This document shows, piece by piece, positions 1-7,874 of a stretch of 64,000 bases of DNA; position 1 is the stretch's first letter; each line of letters begins with the position of its first letter. A program made the translations under genes and the position numbers. This stretch comes from SIAQ01 sp964484265. Lineage in GTDB: Bacteria; Planctomycetota; Planctomycetia; Gemmatales; Gemmataceae. Below the pieces are notes generated by a model that made no database searches, had not been told where the DNA came from, and saw only the letters and a program-made list of their open reading frames with translations. The stretch covers positions 62,001-126,000 of the forward strand of contig CAZAFH010000009.1 in assembly GCA_964484265.1 (NCBI GenBank), in the 5' to 3' direction.

Positions 1-654
1 TATGGGATGCCGAGCATTTACATCCTGGACCTTGGCGAGATGACGTTCACGCTCGCCCTCTCGGGCTGGACCGACAACGACTGGACGGGTGGCGCCAACT
101 TCGACCTGCTCACACGCCGGGCAACCGCTACCGCCGCTGAGCTGACGTTGACCTATGACGCTTTGCGCAAGGCGCGCTTCGCCAGCGATTCGGCAGTCGC
201 GTCGGCCACGGGCCTGGGCGTCGAAAAGTGCCGAAGCGCGCTGTCGTATTTGTGCCAGGCAGGGCGGGCGATGTTCGATCTGAAAGGCCAGGTTTTCCGC
301 CATCGCGAGCTTTTCCTGACGCCGTTCTCGGCACAAGAAGCGGCGGCGCTGGCGAAACAAGCAAGCCCGACTGGCAACCCGCAGGAGAAGGCAGCCCAGG
401 AGATTTTCGCAAACGACAATGTCCGCATCATCGCTCGCCGGCCCGTATCCACCGGCTACAAGCTCAGCGGAAGCTCCAAAGGCAACGACGGCGCGCGGGT
501 GCGGCCGCTGATCCATGTCGATCACGAGGGGCATATCATTGAAGCGGAATGCACGTGCCCATTCTTCAAAAAGTCGAAGCTGACGCAGGGGCCATGCGAG
601 CACATTCTGTCGTTACGACTTGCTCACATGAGCCGACTGGAGGCCGACCGATAA
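1..654 (+). CDS. SWIM zinc-finger protein (5' partial), probable retron accessory protein
   Basis: The reading frame is open to the left edge, so only the C-terminal part is present (the first in-window ATG is at 7; numbering below counts from it). Residues about 45-110 look like a winged-helix region. A SWIM zinc finger follows, with ligands C182, C184, C197 and H199 (CxC-x12-CxH). SWIM domains bind zinc and usually mediate nucleic-acid or protein contacts. The gene lies 333 bases upstream of a retron-type reverse transcriptase on the same strand, with a retron-like RNA between them. From memory, one retron class (type XIII in the 2020 classification) carries a winged-helix-SWIM protein plus an ARM-repeat protein, so I infer this is the accessory or effector component. 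The SWIM motif is certain; the retron role is inferred from context. Confidence 0.8.
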   Translation, partial: YGMPSIYILDLGEMTFTLALSGWTDNDWTGGANFDLLTRRATATAAELTLTYDALRKARFASDSAVASATGLGVEKCRSALSYLCQAGRAMFDLKGQVFRHRELFLTPFSAQEAAALAKQASPTGNPQEKAAQEIFANDNVRIIARRPVSTGYKLSGSSKGNDGARVRPLIHVDHEGHIIEAECTCPFFKKSKLTQGPCEHILSLRLAHMSRLEADR

Positions 655-728
655 CACGGCATTCGCGTTTTTTTCTTGCAAACGGATTTTGAATTCGCAT
701 TCTAAATGAGGAGGTCCGCAGGCTTTTT

Positions 729-956
729 GGTGAGGGGGAGTGGTGGCTTACTTTAGCCGTTCGTGCGGCGTTACGCCGTGCAGGTTTCCGTGCCAGCCAT
801 TCGTCACGAGCCCGTTCTTCACACGCGAAATAGGCCTGGCCACGCCCGCGGCTGGGTCTGGCCACTGGCCACCGCAGGCCAGTGGCCAAGCCTATTTCGC
901 TTCAGTGGAACGAGCACGTCCTTAGGTTGTTCGTAAAGGCCACCCTCCCCCTCACC
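729..956 (+). ncRNA. Retron msr-msd RNA (template for msDNA)
   Basis: Positions 729-749 and 936-956 are inverted repeats of 21 bases with only two mismatches, as expected for the a1/a2 pair that closes a retron RNA. Just inside a1, a short GC hairpin sits at about 764-782 (GCGGCG / CGCCGTGC), which would be in msr. A long hairpin follows: 825-835 pairs perfectly with 890-900, extended inward by 836-843 with 882-888. Inside it, 860-870 pairs perfectly with 877-887 around a 6-base loop, so this is the msd candidate. The RT start codon is 31 bases after a2, the usual order. The branching G cannot be assigned safely; it should lie just after a1. Basis: inverted repeats seen directly; retron architecture from family knowledge. 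Confidence 0.82.
825..900 (+). repeat. msd long inverted repeat
   Basis: A perfect 11-base outer stem (GCGAAATAGGC at 825-835 with its complement at 890-900) encloses a perfect 11-base inner stem (860-870 with 877-887). An alternative inner pairing (836-843 with 882-888) shares bases with the inner stem, so two folds compete. This would be the reverse-transcribed part of the retron RNA. Confidence 0.8.
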
Positions 957-987
957 GACAAGCCCGCGGCCTCTGCTGGAGACGCCC

Positions 988-2376
988 GTGGCCGACGACG
1001 AAAAAACCAAACTCTACAAGCAGATCGTGCAGCGTGCGAATGAGCAGACGCTTCTGCACGAAATGCGCATTTACGGCTTTTGGCCCTGGCACGCCGGCAT
1101 GCCGCCGGACCCGCCCGAGGAAGCCGCCGAACGCGAGCGGATCGAGGCCGAGGTCGCCGATCTGCGAAAGGTGCAAGCCAAGGGGCAAGATCCGGCCAAA
1201 GCGCTCGCCCTGGAACGCAAACGGCGCTGGGAGGAGAGCAAAGCCCGCCGCGCCGAGGCCAAGGCGGAACGCGAAAAAGAACGCAAGATTCGCCTGGCCA
1301 ACTGGGCCGAGCTTCGCAAGGGCCTGATCGTCCACGCCGGCGCCGGCGTCAGCGGCGGATTGCACCGCGCGGAGAGCGATGTCGCCAGGCTCTCCTCTCT
1401 CGAACTGCCGATCCTCAACACCGCCGGCGCACTCGCGGCACAGATGGGGATCACGTTATCATCGCTCCGTTGGCTGACGTATCATCGCCGCGGCGCGACG
1501 GTGGTTCACTATCATCGCTACAGCATCGCCAAGAAGACCGGCGGCGTGCGGTCCATCTCGGCTCCCAAGGCCGCGCTCAAAACCGCACAGGCCTGGGTGC
1601 TTGCGAACATCCTCGGGCGGATCCCCGTCGAATCCGCGGCTCACGGCTTCGTGCCCACGCGGTCGATCGTGACTAATGCCGCCCCTCATGTGAAGCGTGC
1701 AGTCGTTATCAACCTGGACATGAAAGACTTCTTCCCGTCGATCACCTTTCGCCGCGTGAAGGGGCTCTTCGAGGCGATGGGCTACAGCGAACAGGTGGCG
1801 ACGGTTCTAGGTCTGCTCTGCACCGAACCGCCTCGCGCGGCCGCCGAACTCGATGGAAAGATATTCCACGTCGCTCTGGGCGAACGTGTCTTGCCTCAAG
1901 GCGCGAGCACCAGCCCGGCGATCACCAATATCTTGTGCCGAAAGCTCGATCGCCGGCTTGGCGGGCTGGCGCGAAAGCACGAGTTCGCCTACACGCGGTA
2001 TGCGGACGATCTGACCTTCTCGGGCGATCGCGCTGCAGTTGTGGGCCGATTGCTTCGCAGCGCCCGCGCGATAATCCAGGCGGAGGGATTCGTCGAGCAT
2101 CCGACCAAGACGCGCGTGATGAGGCAGAGCAACCATCAGGAGGTGACCGGAGTCACCGTGAACGAAAGGCCGACGATCTCGCGTGAAGAAATTCGCACCC
2201 TGCGAGCGATCCTGCACAACGCGGCAAAGCATGGACTCGCCAGTCAGAACCGCGAAGGGCATCCGCATTTCGTTCAATCGCTGCGAGGCCGAATCGCGTT
2301 CGTGTGCATGGTGGACCCAGAACGCGGATTGCCGTTGCGAGCGGCGTTTGAGAAGCTTGCAGTCTCGCCGCCATAG
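988..2376 (+). CDS. Retron-type reverse transcriptase
   Basis: This is a 462-residue RNA-directed DNA polymerase. Residues 1-110 are a highly charged Glu/Arg/Lys-rich extension, probably coiled coil at about 45-105. The RT domain runs from about 155 to 455. The motif A aspartate is D244 (LDMKDFFPS). The motif C YADD box is 338-341, with catalytic D340 and D341. QGASTSP (304-310) is motif B. Two retron hallmarks are present: NAxxH at 230-234 and VTG at 386-388, which distinguish retron RTs from group II intron RTs. The start is GTG at 988, seven bases after a GGAG; it lies 31 bases after the a2 repeat of the putative msr-msd. There is no maturase or endonuclease domain, so it is not a group II intron. 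It should prime from the msr RNA and copy msd to make msDNA, working with the SWIM protein in phage defence (inferred). Confidence 0.93.
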   Translation: MADDEKTKLYKQIVQRANEQTLLHEMRIYGFWPWHAGMPPDPPEEAAERERIEAEVADLRKVQAKGQDPAKALALERKRRWEESKARRAEAKAEREKERKIRLANWAELRKGLIVHAGAGVSGGLHRAESDVARLSSLELPILNTAGALAAQMGITLSSLRWLTYHRRGATVVHYHRYSIAKKTGGVRSISAPKAALKTAQAWVLANILGRIPVESAAHGFVPTRSIVTNAAPHVKRAVVINLDMKDFFPSITFRRVKGLFEAMGYSEQVATVLGLLCTEPPRAAAELDGKIFHVALGERVLPQGASTSPAITNILCRKLDRRLGGLARKHEFAYTRYADDLTFSGDRAAVVGRLLRSARAIIQAEGFVEHPTKTRVMRQSNHQEVTGVTVNERPTISREEIRTLRAILHNAAKHGLASQNREGHPHFVQSLRGRIAFVCMVDPERGLPLRAAFEKLAVSPP

Positions 2377-2380
2377 TGAT

Positions 2381-3451
2381 TTATTGACCGGACGTCGATT
2401 CGATCGGGATTCGCCGGGCCAAGGCCTGCAACTCCTCGGACCGCTCGACATCGCGCACCCACTCGGGTGGGAATGCGTCGATGCCGCAACGTGCGCCGAC
2501 AAGGGCGCCGGCCAACGTGGCAAGGCTGTCGCTGTCGCCGGGCGTGTTGGTCCCTTCCAGGATGGCGGCGATGGGATCGTCAGGATGGCGCGTGAAGATG
2601 TAGACGGCCGCTGCGATCGCCTCATGCGCCGCCCAGCCCTCGAGTCGTTGCAGCGTGGTGCGTGGCTCGACGCCGGTTCGCGCTTCTTCGATTGCAGTCG
2701 CCATCATCGCGGCCGTGCGCGCGCTATATCGGCAGGCGGCGGCGACCATTTCCGACGTGACCAGGTCCACACCCTGCCTCTGTCGAATCCGCGCCACGCC
2801 GACCGCCATCGCTGCCGAGGCCGCCAGGGCGATCGGATCGCGGTGCGTCAATTTCGAATGTTCCACCGCCCAGCGCTCTGCTTTATCGAAATCGTTGGCG
2901 AACACCAGGCCGAACGGGTACGCGCGCATCACCGAGCCGCAGCCGCCGGCCGTCGCGCCGCCGGCTTCGCGCCAGGGAACGCCCGCCGCGAGTCGGCTGC
3001 ATCCCGTCATGCAGGCGTTGCCTGGAGCGCGATGGCCGCCCTGCGGATTCCGCGACCAGGACACGAACCCGTCCGCCATGCGCTCCATCGCGTCGTCAAG
3101 ATCGGCATGTCCATCGAGCAGCGTTCGCAACACCACCTCGGCCATCTGCGTGTCGTCGGTGTAGGGAGCGAACCGCTGTCCGCCGCGATCCCAGTAAAGC
3201 TCGTACTTCGTGACGCCCTTTGCCCCGTAGCGAGCGTAAATGCCATCGAAGGACCGGATGAACTCCGTCGGATGCCCCATCGCGTCGCCAATCGCTCCGC
3301 CGAGCACCGCGCCAAGATTCATCGCCAAAGGCGACACGGTCTTGGTTGGGGGAGCCGGGAGCGCAGCCGCCTGCTCAGCGACAAACTCGTCCAGTGGCGG
3401 CGGATTTCCCGCGTTGCCAAACAGATCCAATTGAAAAACATCTTTGGACAT
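2381..3451 (-). CDS. ADP-ribosylglycohydrolase family protein
   Basis: This 356-residue protein belongs to the DraG/ARH family, binuclear Mg2+ enzymes that remove ADP-ribose from proteins or related substrates. Visible metal-site motifs are GDAMG (55-59), TDDTQM (98-103), a central GGCGSVMR block and a C-terminal GDSDSLA motif. The ATG at 3451 is preferred because an AAGGTG sits about seven bases upstream and the family homology begins about 45 residues later; an upstream extension to 3628 has no family character. The stop codon is four bases from the RT stop on the opposite strand, so the two genes converge. The substrate is unknown. A link to the retron is possible but unsupported, given the opposite orientation. 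Confidence 0.88.
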   Translation of the reverse strand: MSKDVFQLDLFGNAGNPPPLDEFVAEQAAALPAPPTKTVSPLAMNLGAVLGGAIGDAMGHPTEFIRSFDGIYARYGAKGVTKYELYWDRGGQRFAPYTDDTQMAEVVLRTLLDGHADLDDAMERMADGFVSWSRNPQGGHRAPGNACMTGCSRLAAGVPWREAGGATAGGCGSVMRAYPFGLVFANDFDKAERWAVEHSKLTHRDPIALAASAAMAVGVARIRQRQGVDLVTSEMVAAACRYSARTAAMMATAIEEARTGVEPRTTLQRLEGWAAHEAIAAAVYIFTRHPDDPIAAILEGTNTPGDSDSLATLAGALVGARCGIDAFPPEWVRDVERSEELQALARRIPIESTSGQ

Positions 3452-3716
3452 GACGCACCTTTCGCTACTGCGATGGAAGTGGATAGATGTTATTCTATGA
3501 CAGGGGAACGATTGAGATCGAGAATCATCTTGGACGACGGATAACACGAATGGACACGGATAAATACAGGAACAAATAAGAAAATAGTTGATACAGCCCA
3601 TATGAATCATCCCTCCGATCCGTGGCATTTTGTGTGATCCGTGGTTAAATTGGAAACCCGATGCTCCCCGCTCGCCATAGGATGCTGGAGGGTGTTTTTA
3701 TTCGGAGGCATACAGC

Positions 3717-4685
3717 ATGCAGCGGCGACGGATCGGAAGGACAGAGCTTTACGTCTCGCCGGTGGCCATGGGCTGTTGGCCGATCACCGGCATCACCAGC
3801 GCTGGGGTTACCGAGGCAGACAGTCTCGCGACGCTACAAGCCGCTGCCGATGCCGGGATCAATTTCTTCGACACCGCCCACAGCTATGGCTACGAAGGCG
3901 AATCCGAACGCCTCATCGCCCGCGCATTGGGTCATCGCCGTGGAGAGATTGTCATCGCCACCAAAGGCGGGTTGTTCTGGGAGGCGCCGCGCAAACAAGC
4001 TCGCGATGCGTCTCCTGCAACCTTGCACCGGCAGTGCGACGAAAGCCTGCGCCGGCTCGCCACCGATCACGTCGATTTGCTTTACCTTCACGCCCCCGAC
4101 CCGAACGTGCCTTTGGCGGAGTCGGCGGGAGCTTTGCTCGATTTGATGCAGGCGGGCAAGACGCGAGCGGTCGGCATTTCGAACGCCACGCCCAAGCAGC
4201 TGGAAGAATTCGCCGCGGTCTGTCCACTGGCTGCTTATCAGCCGCACTACAACATGCTCCAGCGCGAGATTGAGCAGTCCCATCTGCCCTGGTGCGTTGC
4301 GAACGACGTGTCGGTCATCGTCTATTGGCCGTTGATGAAAGGCCTGCTGGCAGGCAAGCTATCGCGCGACCACACTTTTGACGAGCGTGATGGCCGACCG
4401 AAATATCCGATGTTTCAGGGCCAGGAGTGGCAGAAAAACCAGGACTTCGTGGACGACCTGCGAACCATCGCCGCGGAGGCGGGCCGATCCGTCGCCCAGC
4501 TGGTGCTGAACTGGACGATGCATCAGCCGGGCATCGCGGTCGCGCTGGCGGGCGCGAAGCGGCCCGAGCAGATTCGAGACAACGCCGGCGCGATGGGCTG
4601 GACGCTAGCCGAAAGCCAGCTCGCACGCATCGACGATGCCCTGCGGCGGAGAGGCGCGTCGATCTCACGCGGCGCGATTGCGTGA
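3717..4685 (+). CDS. Aldo/keto reductase
   Basis: This 322-residue (alpha/beta)8-barrel NADPH oxidoreductase carries the full AKR catalytic tetrad: D52 (in FFDTAHSYG), Y57, K83 and H125 (LLYLHAPD). The C-terminal region holds the cofactor-binding pattern (AGAKRPEQIRDN). The start ATG at 3717 follows GGAGG at 3702-3706 (spacing about 10). A VOC-family gene follows 30 bases later on the same strand, so the two may be co-transcribed. The substrate cannot be deduced; family members reduce sugars, aldehydes or xenobiotics. Confidence 0.92.
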   Translation: MQRRRIGRTELYVSPVAMGCWPITGITSAGVTEADSLATLQAAADAGINFFDTAHSYGYEGESERLIARALGHRRGEIVIATKGGLFWEAPRKQARDASPATLHRQCDESLRRLATDHVDLLYLHAPDPNVPLAESAGALLDLMQAGKTRAVGISNATPKQLEEFAAVCPLAAYQPHYNMLQREIEQSHLPWCVANDVSVIVYWPLMKGLLAGKLSRDHTFDERDGRPKYPMFQGQEWQKNQDFVDDLRTIAAEAGRSVAQLVLNWTMHQPGIAVALAGAKRPEQIRDNAGAMGWTLAESQLARIDDALRRRGASISRGAIA

Positions 4686-4715
4686 TTTTCAACTGGCTCG
4701 TTCAATGGAGGCGTC

Positions 4716-5105
4716 ATGTCGCTGGCTCATCTGACCTTTGCAACGCGTGATGTAGAGAAATCGCAGGCATTCTTCACCAGGGCGCTGGGCTGGCGTTCGA
4801 TCACGCGGCCCAACAACATCGGTCGCCCGGCTGCGTGGCTGGCGATCGCGCCAGGCCAGGAGTTGCACCTGGTCGAGGTCGCCGACTTTGAAGCGTCGCC
4901 CTTCGAGGCGGAGTTTGGCCGCCATGTGGCGATTGCCGTTCCGCTCGCCGAATTCGACAATCTCAAACGCCGCCTGTTGGAGCACGGCGCCTCGCTGATC
5001 GAGGCCCAGCGGCCGACGCCATTTCCCCGCTTCTTTTTTCGCTCCCCGGACGGTTACATCTTTGAAGTTTTACCGGCGGAACGGCAGCCCGAGACCACGG
5101 CGTGA
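4716..5105 (+). CDS. VOC family (glyoxalase/dioxygenase-like) protein
   Basis: This is a 129-residue single-module vicinal-oxygen-chelate protein. It opens with the typical MSLAHLTFATRDVEKSQAFF pattern, where a metal-ligand His sits in the first strand, and ends with a FFRSPDGYIFEVLP strand carrying the Glu ligand. A GGAGG sits upstream of the ATG (TGGAGGCGTC). It lies 30 bases downstream of the aldo/keto reductase. Such small VOC proteins include glyoxalases, antibiotic-binding proteins and isomerases; the substrate is not predictable here. Confidence 0.85.
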   Translation: MSLAHLTFATRDVEKSQAFFTRALGWRSITRPNNIGRPAAWLAIAPGQELHLVEVADFEASPFEAEFGRHVAIAVPLAEFDNLKRRLLEHGASLIEAQRPTPFPRFFFRSPDGYIFEVLPAERQPETTA

Positions 5106-5267
5106 AGCCAGGGGACAGATTCGCCGAGCCTACCCTGACCGAAAGGCTATCGGGAAAGAAGGACATGCGAGAATTGCCGACGCTAAAGTTCACTACGGCC
5201 AGCGAGTTCGACAAAAGCGCAACGATGACGACGAACCTGCCAGCCACACGCCATGGACAGCAGCCGG

Positions 5268-5314
5268 GCGCTTGGCCAACAGGGGCGCTTGGCCATTTGC
5301 TGTTGGCCAAGCGC
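5268..5314. repeat. Inverted repeat with TTGGCCAA palindromes
   Basis: 5268-5282 and 5300-5314 are perfect 15-base inverted repeats (GCGCTTGGCCAACAG and its complement). The 17-base spacer carries a third GCGCTTGGCCA copy, and a further TGTTGGCCAACA palindrome lies at about 5355-5366. The hairpin is followed by a T-rich stretch, so on the plus strand it could also act as a terminator for the reductase/VOC pair. Confidence 0.7.
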
Positions 5315-5644
5315 TTTTGCACTTTTTCGGCCTTTTTTCGCACTTTTAGGGGGTGTTGGCCAACAAGCCAAGGGAGGGGTATAGGAATTCGCGGGTAGAT
5401 TTATTTGGAAAAAACGAAAAAAGCAACTCTACTGACTTTGCATTGCTTTCTACCAGCGTGTTACGATAAATGAAAAAACGGCACACTTTCGCTCCGTCTG
5501 TCGCCGCAGTTTTGGCGCCCAACCCGAAGACGCCACACTTCCAGTATCGACCGGTGGAATAACCATCGACTTCTCTTGGATTCTGTCCGGATAGACTCTG
5601 AGACGCCGGTGAAAAATATTCGATGATCGCACGGGAGATTCTTG

Positions 5645-5673
5645 TTGCATCCCTCGGCGTGAGCGACTATATT
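5645..5673 (+). promoter_or_regulatory. Candidate sigma70-type promoter for the DUF1549/1553 gene
   Basis: TTGCAT (5645-5650) and TATATT (5668-5673) are separated by exactly 17 bases and lie about 70 bases upstream of the ATG at 5743. Four of six and five of six bases match the consensus boxes. Planctomycete promoters are poorly characterised, so this is only a candidate. Confidence 0.45.
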
Positions 5674-5742
5674 GAGGGGAGTAGAACCTGCCATGGCGCC
5701 CGATTCTTCTGCCTGCCTTTTTCAACTTCCAGGAAAAGCGAC

Positions 5743-7329
5743 ATGCGTTGGACTTTGTTTCTCGCTGGAATGTGGTTGGCCGTCGGTCAATCCCCACAGG
5801 CGCAATCCCAGGAACCGCTTCACCGGCGCATCGATGCTTTGATTCAAGCAAAGGCCAAGGGGGCCGTCAGTCCGCAATCCAGCGATGCCGAGTTCATTCG
5901 CCGAATTTATCTCGATTTCGCGGGACGCATTCCGTCGGCCCCGGAAGCACGCACGTTCTTTGCTGACAAGTCGGCCGACAAACGCGTCAAGATCATCGAT
6001 CAACTCTTGGCGAAGCCCGAATATTCCGTGCAGATGAAAGAGCAGTTCAACATCATGTGGATGGAACGGCTCCCCGAGCACCCGGCCTGGGACAAGTACC
6101 TCCTTGACAGTTTCGCGAAAAACAAGCCCTGGGACGAGATGGCACGAGAGCTTCTCGGCGCCGCTCCCAAGTCCACGGAAACCGCCGGGGCGATCCACTT
6201 CCTCTCGAAGCGGCTCGAAAACTACGGCCAAAACCCGGTCGATTACCCCGCACTCACGCGCGACATTGGGCGACTGTTTCTGGGAAAGGACCTCGCCTGC
6301 GCACAGTGCCATAATCATCTGACCGTGAAGGAATACAAGCAGCGCGATTTTCAGGGGTTGTTTGCCTTCGTCAAAAACGTGGCTCGCAAACCCGGAAAAG
6401 ATCCCGGCATTGCCGAGAAGCCCACGACGGCGAAGATCGAATTCGCGTCCGTCTTCGGCGGCGGCACATCCACGGTCGGCCCGCGCATCCCCGGATCGGA
6501 CGAGATCGCGATTCCCGCTTTCAAAAAAGGTGACGAATTCGTCGTGCGCCCGGATCCGAAGAAGAAAACTCCTGGCGTCTTGAAGTTCAGCACACTCGAG
6601 ACGCTGGCCGAGAAACTGCCGACGCCCGAGAACGTCAGCTTCAACCGGAATATCGTGAATCGTCTCTGGTATCTGATGCTTGGCCGCGGTTTGGTCCACC
6701 CGCTGGACCTGCATCACGGCGCGAATCCGCCGTCGCATCCAGAGCTAATGGATCTGCTTGCGAAAGAATTCGTTGCCCATAAATACGACATGAAGTGGTT
6801 TTTGCGCGAACTGGCGCTCACCGAGGTTTATCAGCGATCGAGCATTCTGCCCGAGGGCCAAAAGGACGTTAAGCCCGAGGAGTTTCGCACGGCATTGGAA
6901 CGTCGTCTATCCGCCGAGCAGGTTCTTCGCAATCTATTGGAAGCGACGGGTGAAAAGTCGGTCAAGGACGCCGCCACCTTCAACGCGATGCGGCCAAAAT
7001 TCCTGGCAGCGTTTGCGGACGCTCCGCGGGCGCCTGAGGAAGGCTTCAACCCGACCTTGAAAGGGGCGCTCTTCCTCCTCAACGATGCCGCGGTCGTCAG
7101 CTGGCTAACTCCGAAAGCAGGCAACCTGCTCGACCGTTTGCAGAAGATCAACGACGATGGAAAAGTCGCCGAGGAATTGTACGTCTCCGTCCTCACGCGA
7201 GTGCCGAGCGCGGAGGAGACCAAGGAGGTCGAATCCTACCTTGCAAAGAACAAGAGCAATCGGCCCGCGGCTCTGCGCAGCCTGACGTGGGCGCTGCTGG
7301 GATCCACGGAGTTTTGTGTCAACCATTAA
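5743..7329 (+). CDS. Secreted DUF1549/DUF1553 protein (planctomycete cytochrome-like)
   Basis: This 528-residue protein has an N-terminal signal peptide (MRWTLFLAGMWLAVGQ...). DUF1549 follows (the FIRRIYLDFAGRIPSA block near residue 45) and DUF1553 lies in the second half (NRLWYLMLGRGLVHPLD, then SAEQVLRNLLEATG). A single CAQCH motif in DUF1549 resembles a haem-attachment CxxCH, but the separate PSCyt1 haem domain found in long family members is missing. The ATG at 5743 is chosen because AGGAAAAG lies seven bases upstream and the signal peptide begins there; the frame stays open to 5623. In planctomycetes these proteins are usually paired with DUF1501 proteins, as here (8075-9361). Their function is unproven; proposed roles involve extracellular polysaccharide breakdown or electron transfer. 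Confidence 0.9.
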   Translation: MRWTLFLAGMWLAVGQSPQAQSQEPLHRRIDALIQAKAKGAVSPQSSDAEFIRRIYLDFAGRIPSAPEARTFFADKSADKRVKIIDQLLAKPEYSVQMKEQFNIMWMERLPEHPAWDKYLLDSFAKNKPWDEMARELLGAAPKSTETAGAIHFLSKRLENYGQNPVDYPALTRDIGRLFLGKDLACAQCHNHLTVKEYKQRDFQGLFAFVKNVARKPGKDPGIAEKPTTAKIEFASVFGGGTSTVGPRIPGSDEIAIPAFKKGDEFVVRPDPKKKTPGVLKFSTLETLAEKLPTPENVSFNRNIVNRLWYLMLGRGLVHPLDLHHGANPPSHPELMDLLAKEFVAHKYDMKWFLRELALTEVYQRSSILPEGQKDVKPEEFRTALERRLSAEQVLRNLLEATGEKSVKDAATFNAMRPKFLAAFADAPRAPEEGFNPTLKGALFLLNDAAVVSWLTPKAGNLLDRLQKINDDGKVAEELYVSVLTRVPSAEETKEVESYLAKNKSNRPAALRSLTWALLGSTEFCVNH

Positions 7330-7360
7330 ATGATCTACTAAGATGCTGTTTCCGTTTAGG

Positions 7361-7508
7361 AGCGGTCAAAAAATTACTTCCCGAAATGGTCGAGCCCGCC
7401 TGCTCCCCTCTCCCCCGCCCTTTTGACGGAGCAACCTTGTCAGAATGAGTATGGGCGGGGGAGAGAGGCCGGGGGGTGAGGGGTCCAGCATGCGTCTCAA
7501 AAAGAGAC
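7361..7508 (+). repeat. Dispersed palindromic repeat, family 1, copy 1
   Basis: The segment from the CGGTCAAAAAAT-like stretch through the CCCCTCTCCCCCGCC arm, the ATGGGCGGGGGAGAG arm and CAGCATGCGTC is nearly identical to 63791-63936 and, inverted and truncated, to 7875-7992. The C-rich and G-rich arms form a long hairpin. Confidence 0.85.
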
Positions 7509-7532
7509 TAGTTCGTAACGGATTTCGCTTGC

Positions 7533-7854
7533 GTCGAACGAAAGGTCGTCCTCGAACTTGACGGCGAGTCGCACCTTGACCGCACGCAGCAGGACCAGCA
7601 GCGAACGCAGTGGCTGGAGTCCGAAGGTTGGCTGGTAATTCGGTTTTGGAACAACGAGATTTATACTTTACGCGGCATTGATTGAGTCATTGGTGGCACA
7701 GACAATCATTTCTGTGCGAGCTCAGGCAGAGACAGGATTGTCTGTGCCACTACTCCAAGAAGTCTCATTCGGCCCGCTCAAAGTATACGATGGGTTAGAA
7801 ACGGTGAAGGAAGCAATCTACCAGGCCTGCATGAAGCGACCGGAATGCGAATAG
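7533..7854 (+). pseudogene. Degenerate DUF559 endonuclease-domain gene
   Basis: Translating from 7533 gives VERKVVLELDGESH, followed by the QxxD...R...L...GW.VIRFWNNE pattern, which is the core of DUF559 (a PD-(D/E)XK, Vsr-like nuclease domain). The frame stops at 7683-7685. After a palindromic repeat (7693-7750) a second piece in another frame (7789-7854) reads DGLETVKEAIYQA and ends at TAG, the usual C-terminal tail of DUF559 proteins. The N-terminal half is absent and replaced by family-1 repeat sequence. So this is a relic truncated at the 5' end and split by an inserted repeat. It is bracketed by inverted copies of the family-1 repeat. Confidence 0.8.
7693..7750. repeat. Dispersed GTGGCACAGACA inverted repeat, copy 1
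   Basis: GTGGCACAGACAATCATTTC at the left and the mirror ...GATTGTCTGTGCCAC at the right form an imperfect hairpin. The same family occurs at 9435-9493 and 62737-62773. This copy sits inside the DUF559 relic. Confidence 0.8.
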
Positions 7855-7874
7855 GGAGACTATGACTCGCCTCA

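Larger units (their letters stand above)
5106..5742. other. Intergenic region, no convincing gene
   Basis: These 637 bases contain no ORF that looks coding; a 98-codon frame starting at 5102 is low-complexity and unlike any family. It contains a cluster of TTGGCCAA palindromes (5268-5365) and a promoter-like pair just before the next gene (5645-5673). Confidence 0.6.

Noticed and set aside
988..2376. Group II intron or diversity-generating retroelement RT
   Set aside because: No maturase or endonuclease domain, no intron domain V/VI-like RNA, no template/variable repeat seen; NAxxH and VTG point to a retron.
2183..3544. A 453-codon plus-strand frame
   Set aside because: It is antisense to the ADP-ribosylglycohydrolase, which has clear family motifs; long shadow frames are expected at high GC.
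5102..5398. A 98-codon frame overlapping the VOC stop
   Set aside because: GTG start without a good ribosome site, runs through inverted repeats, no family pattern.
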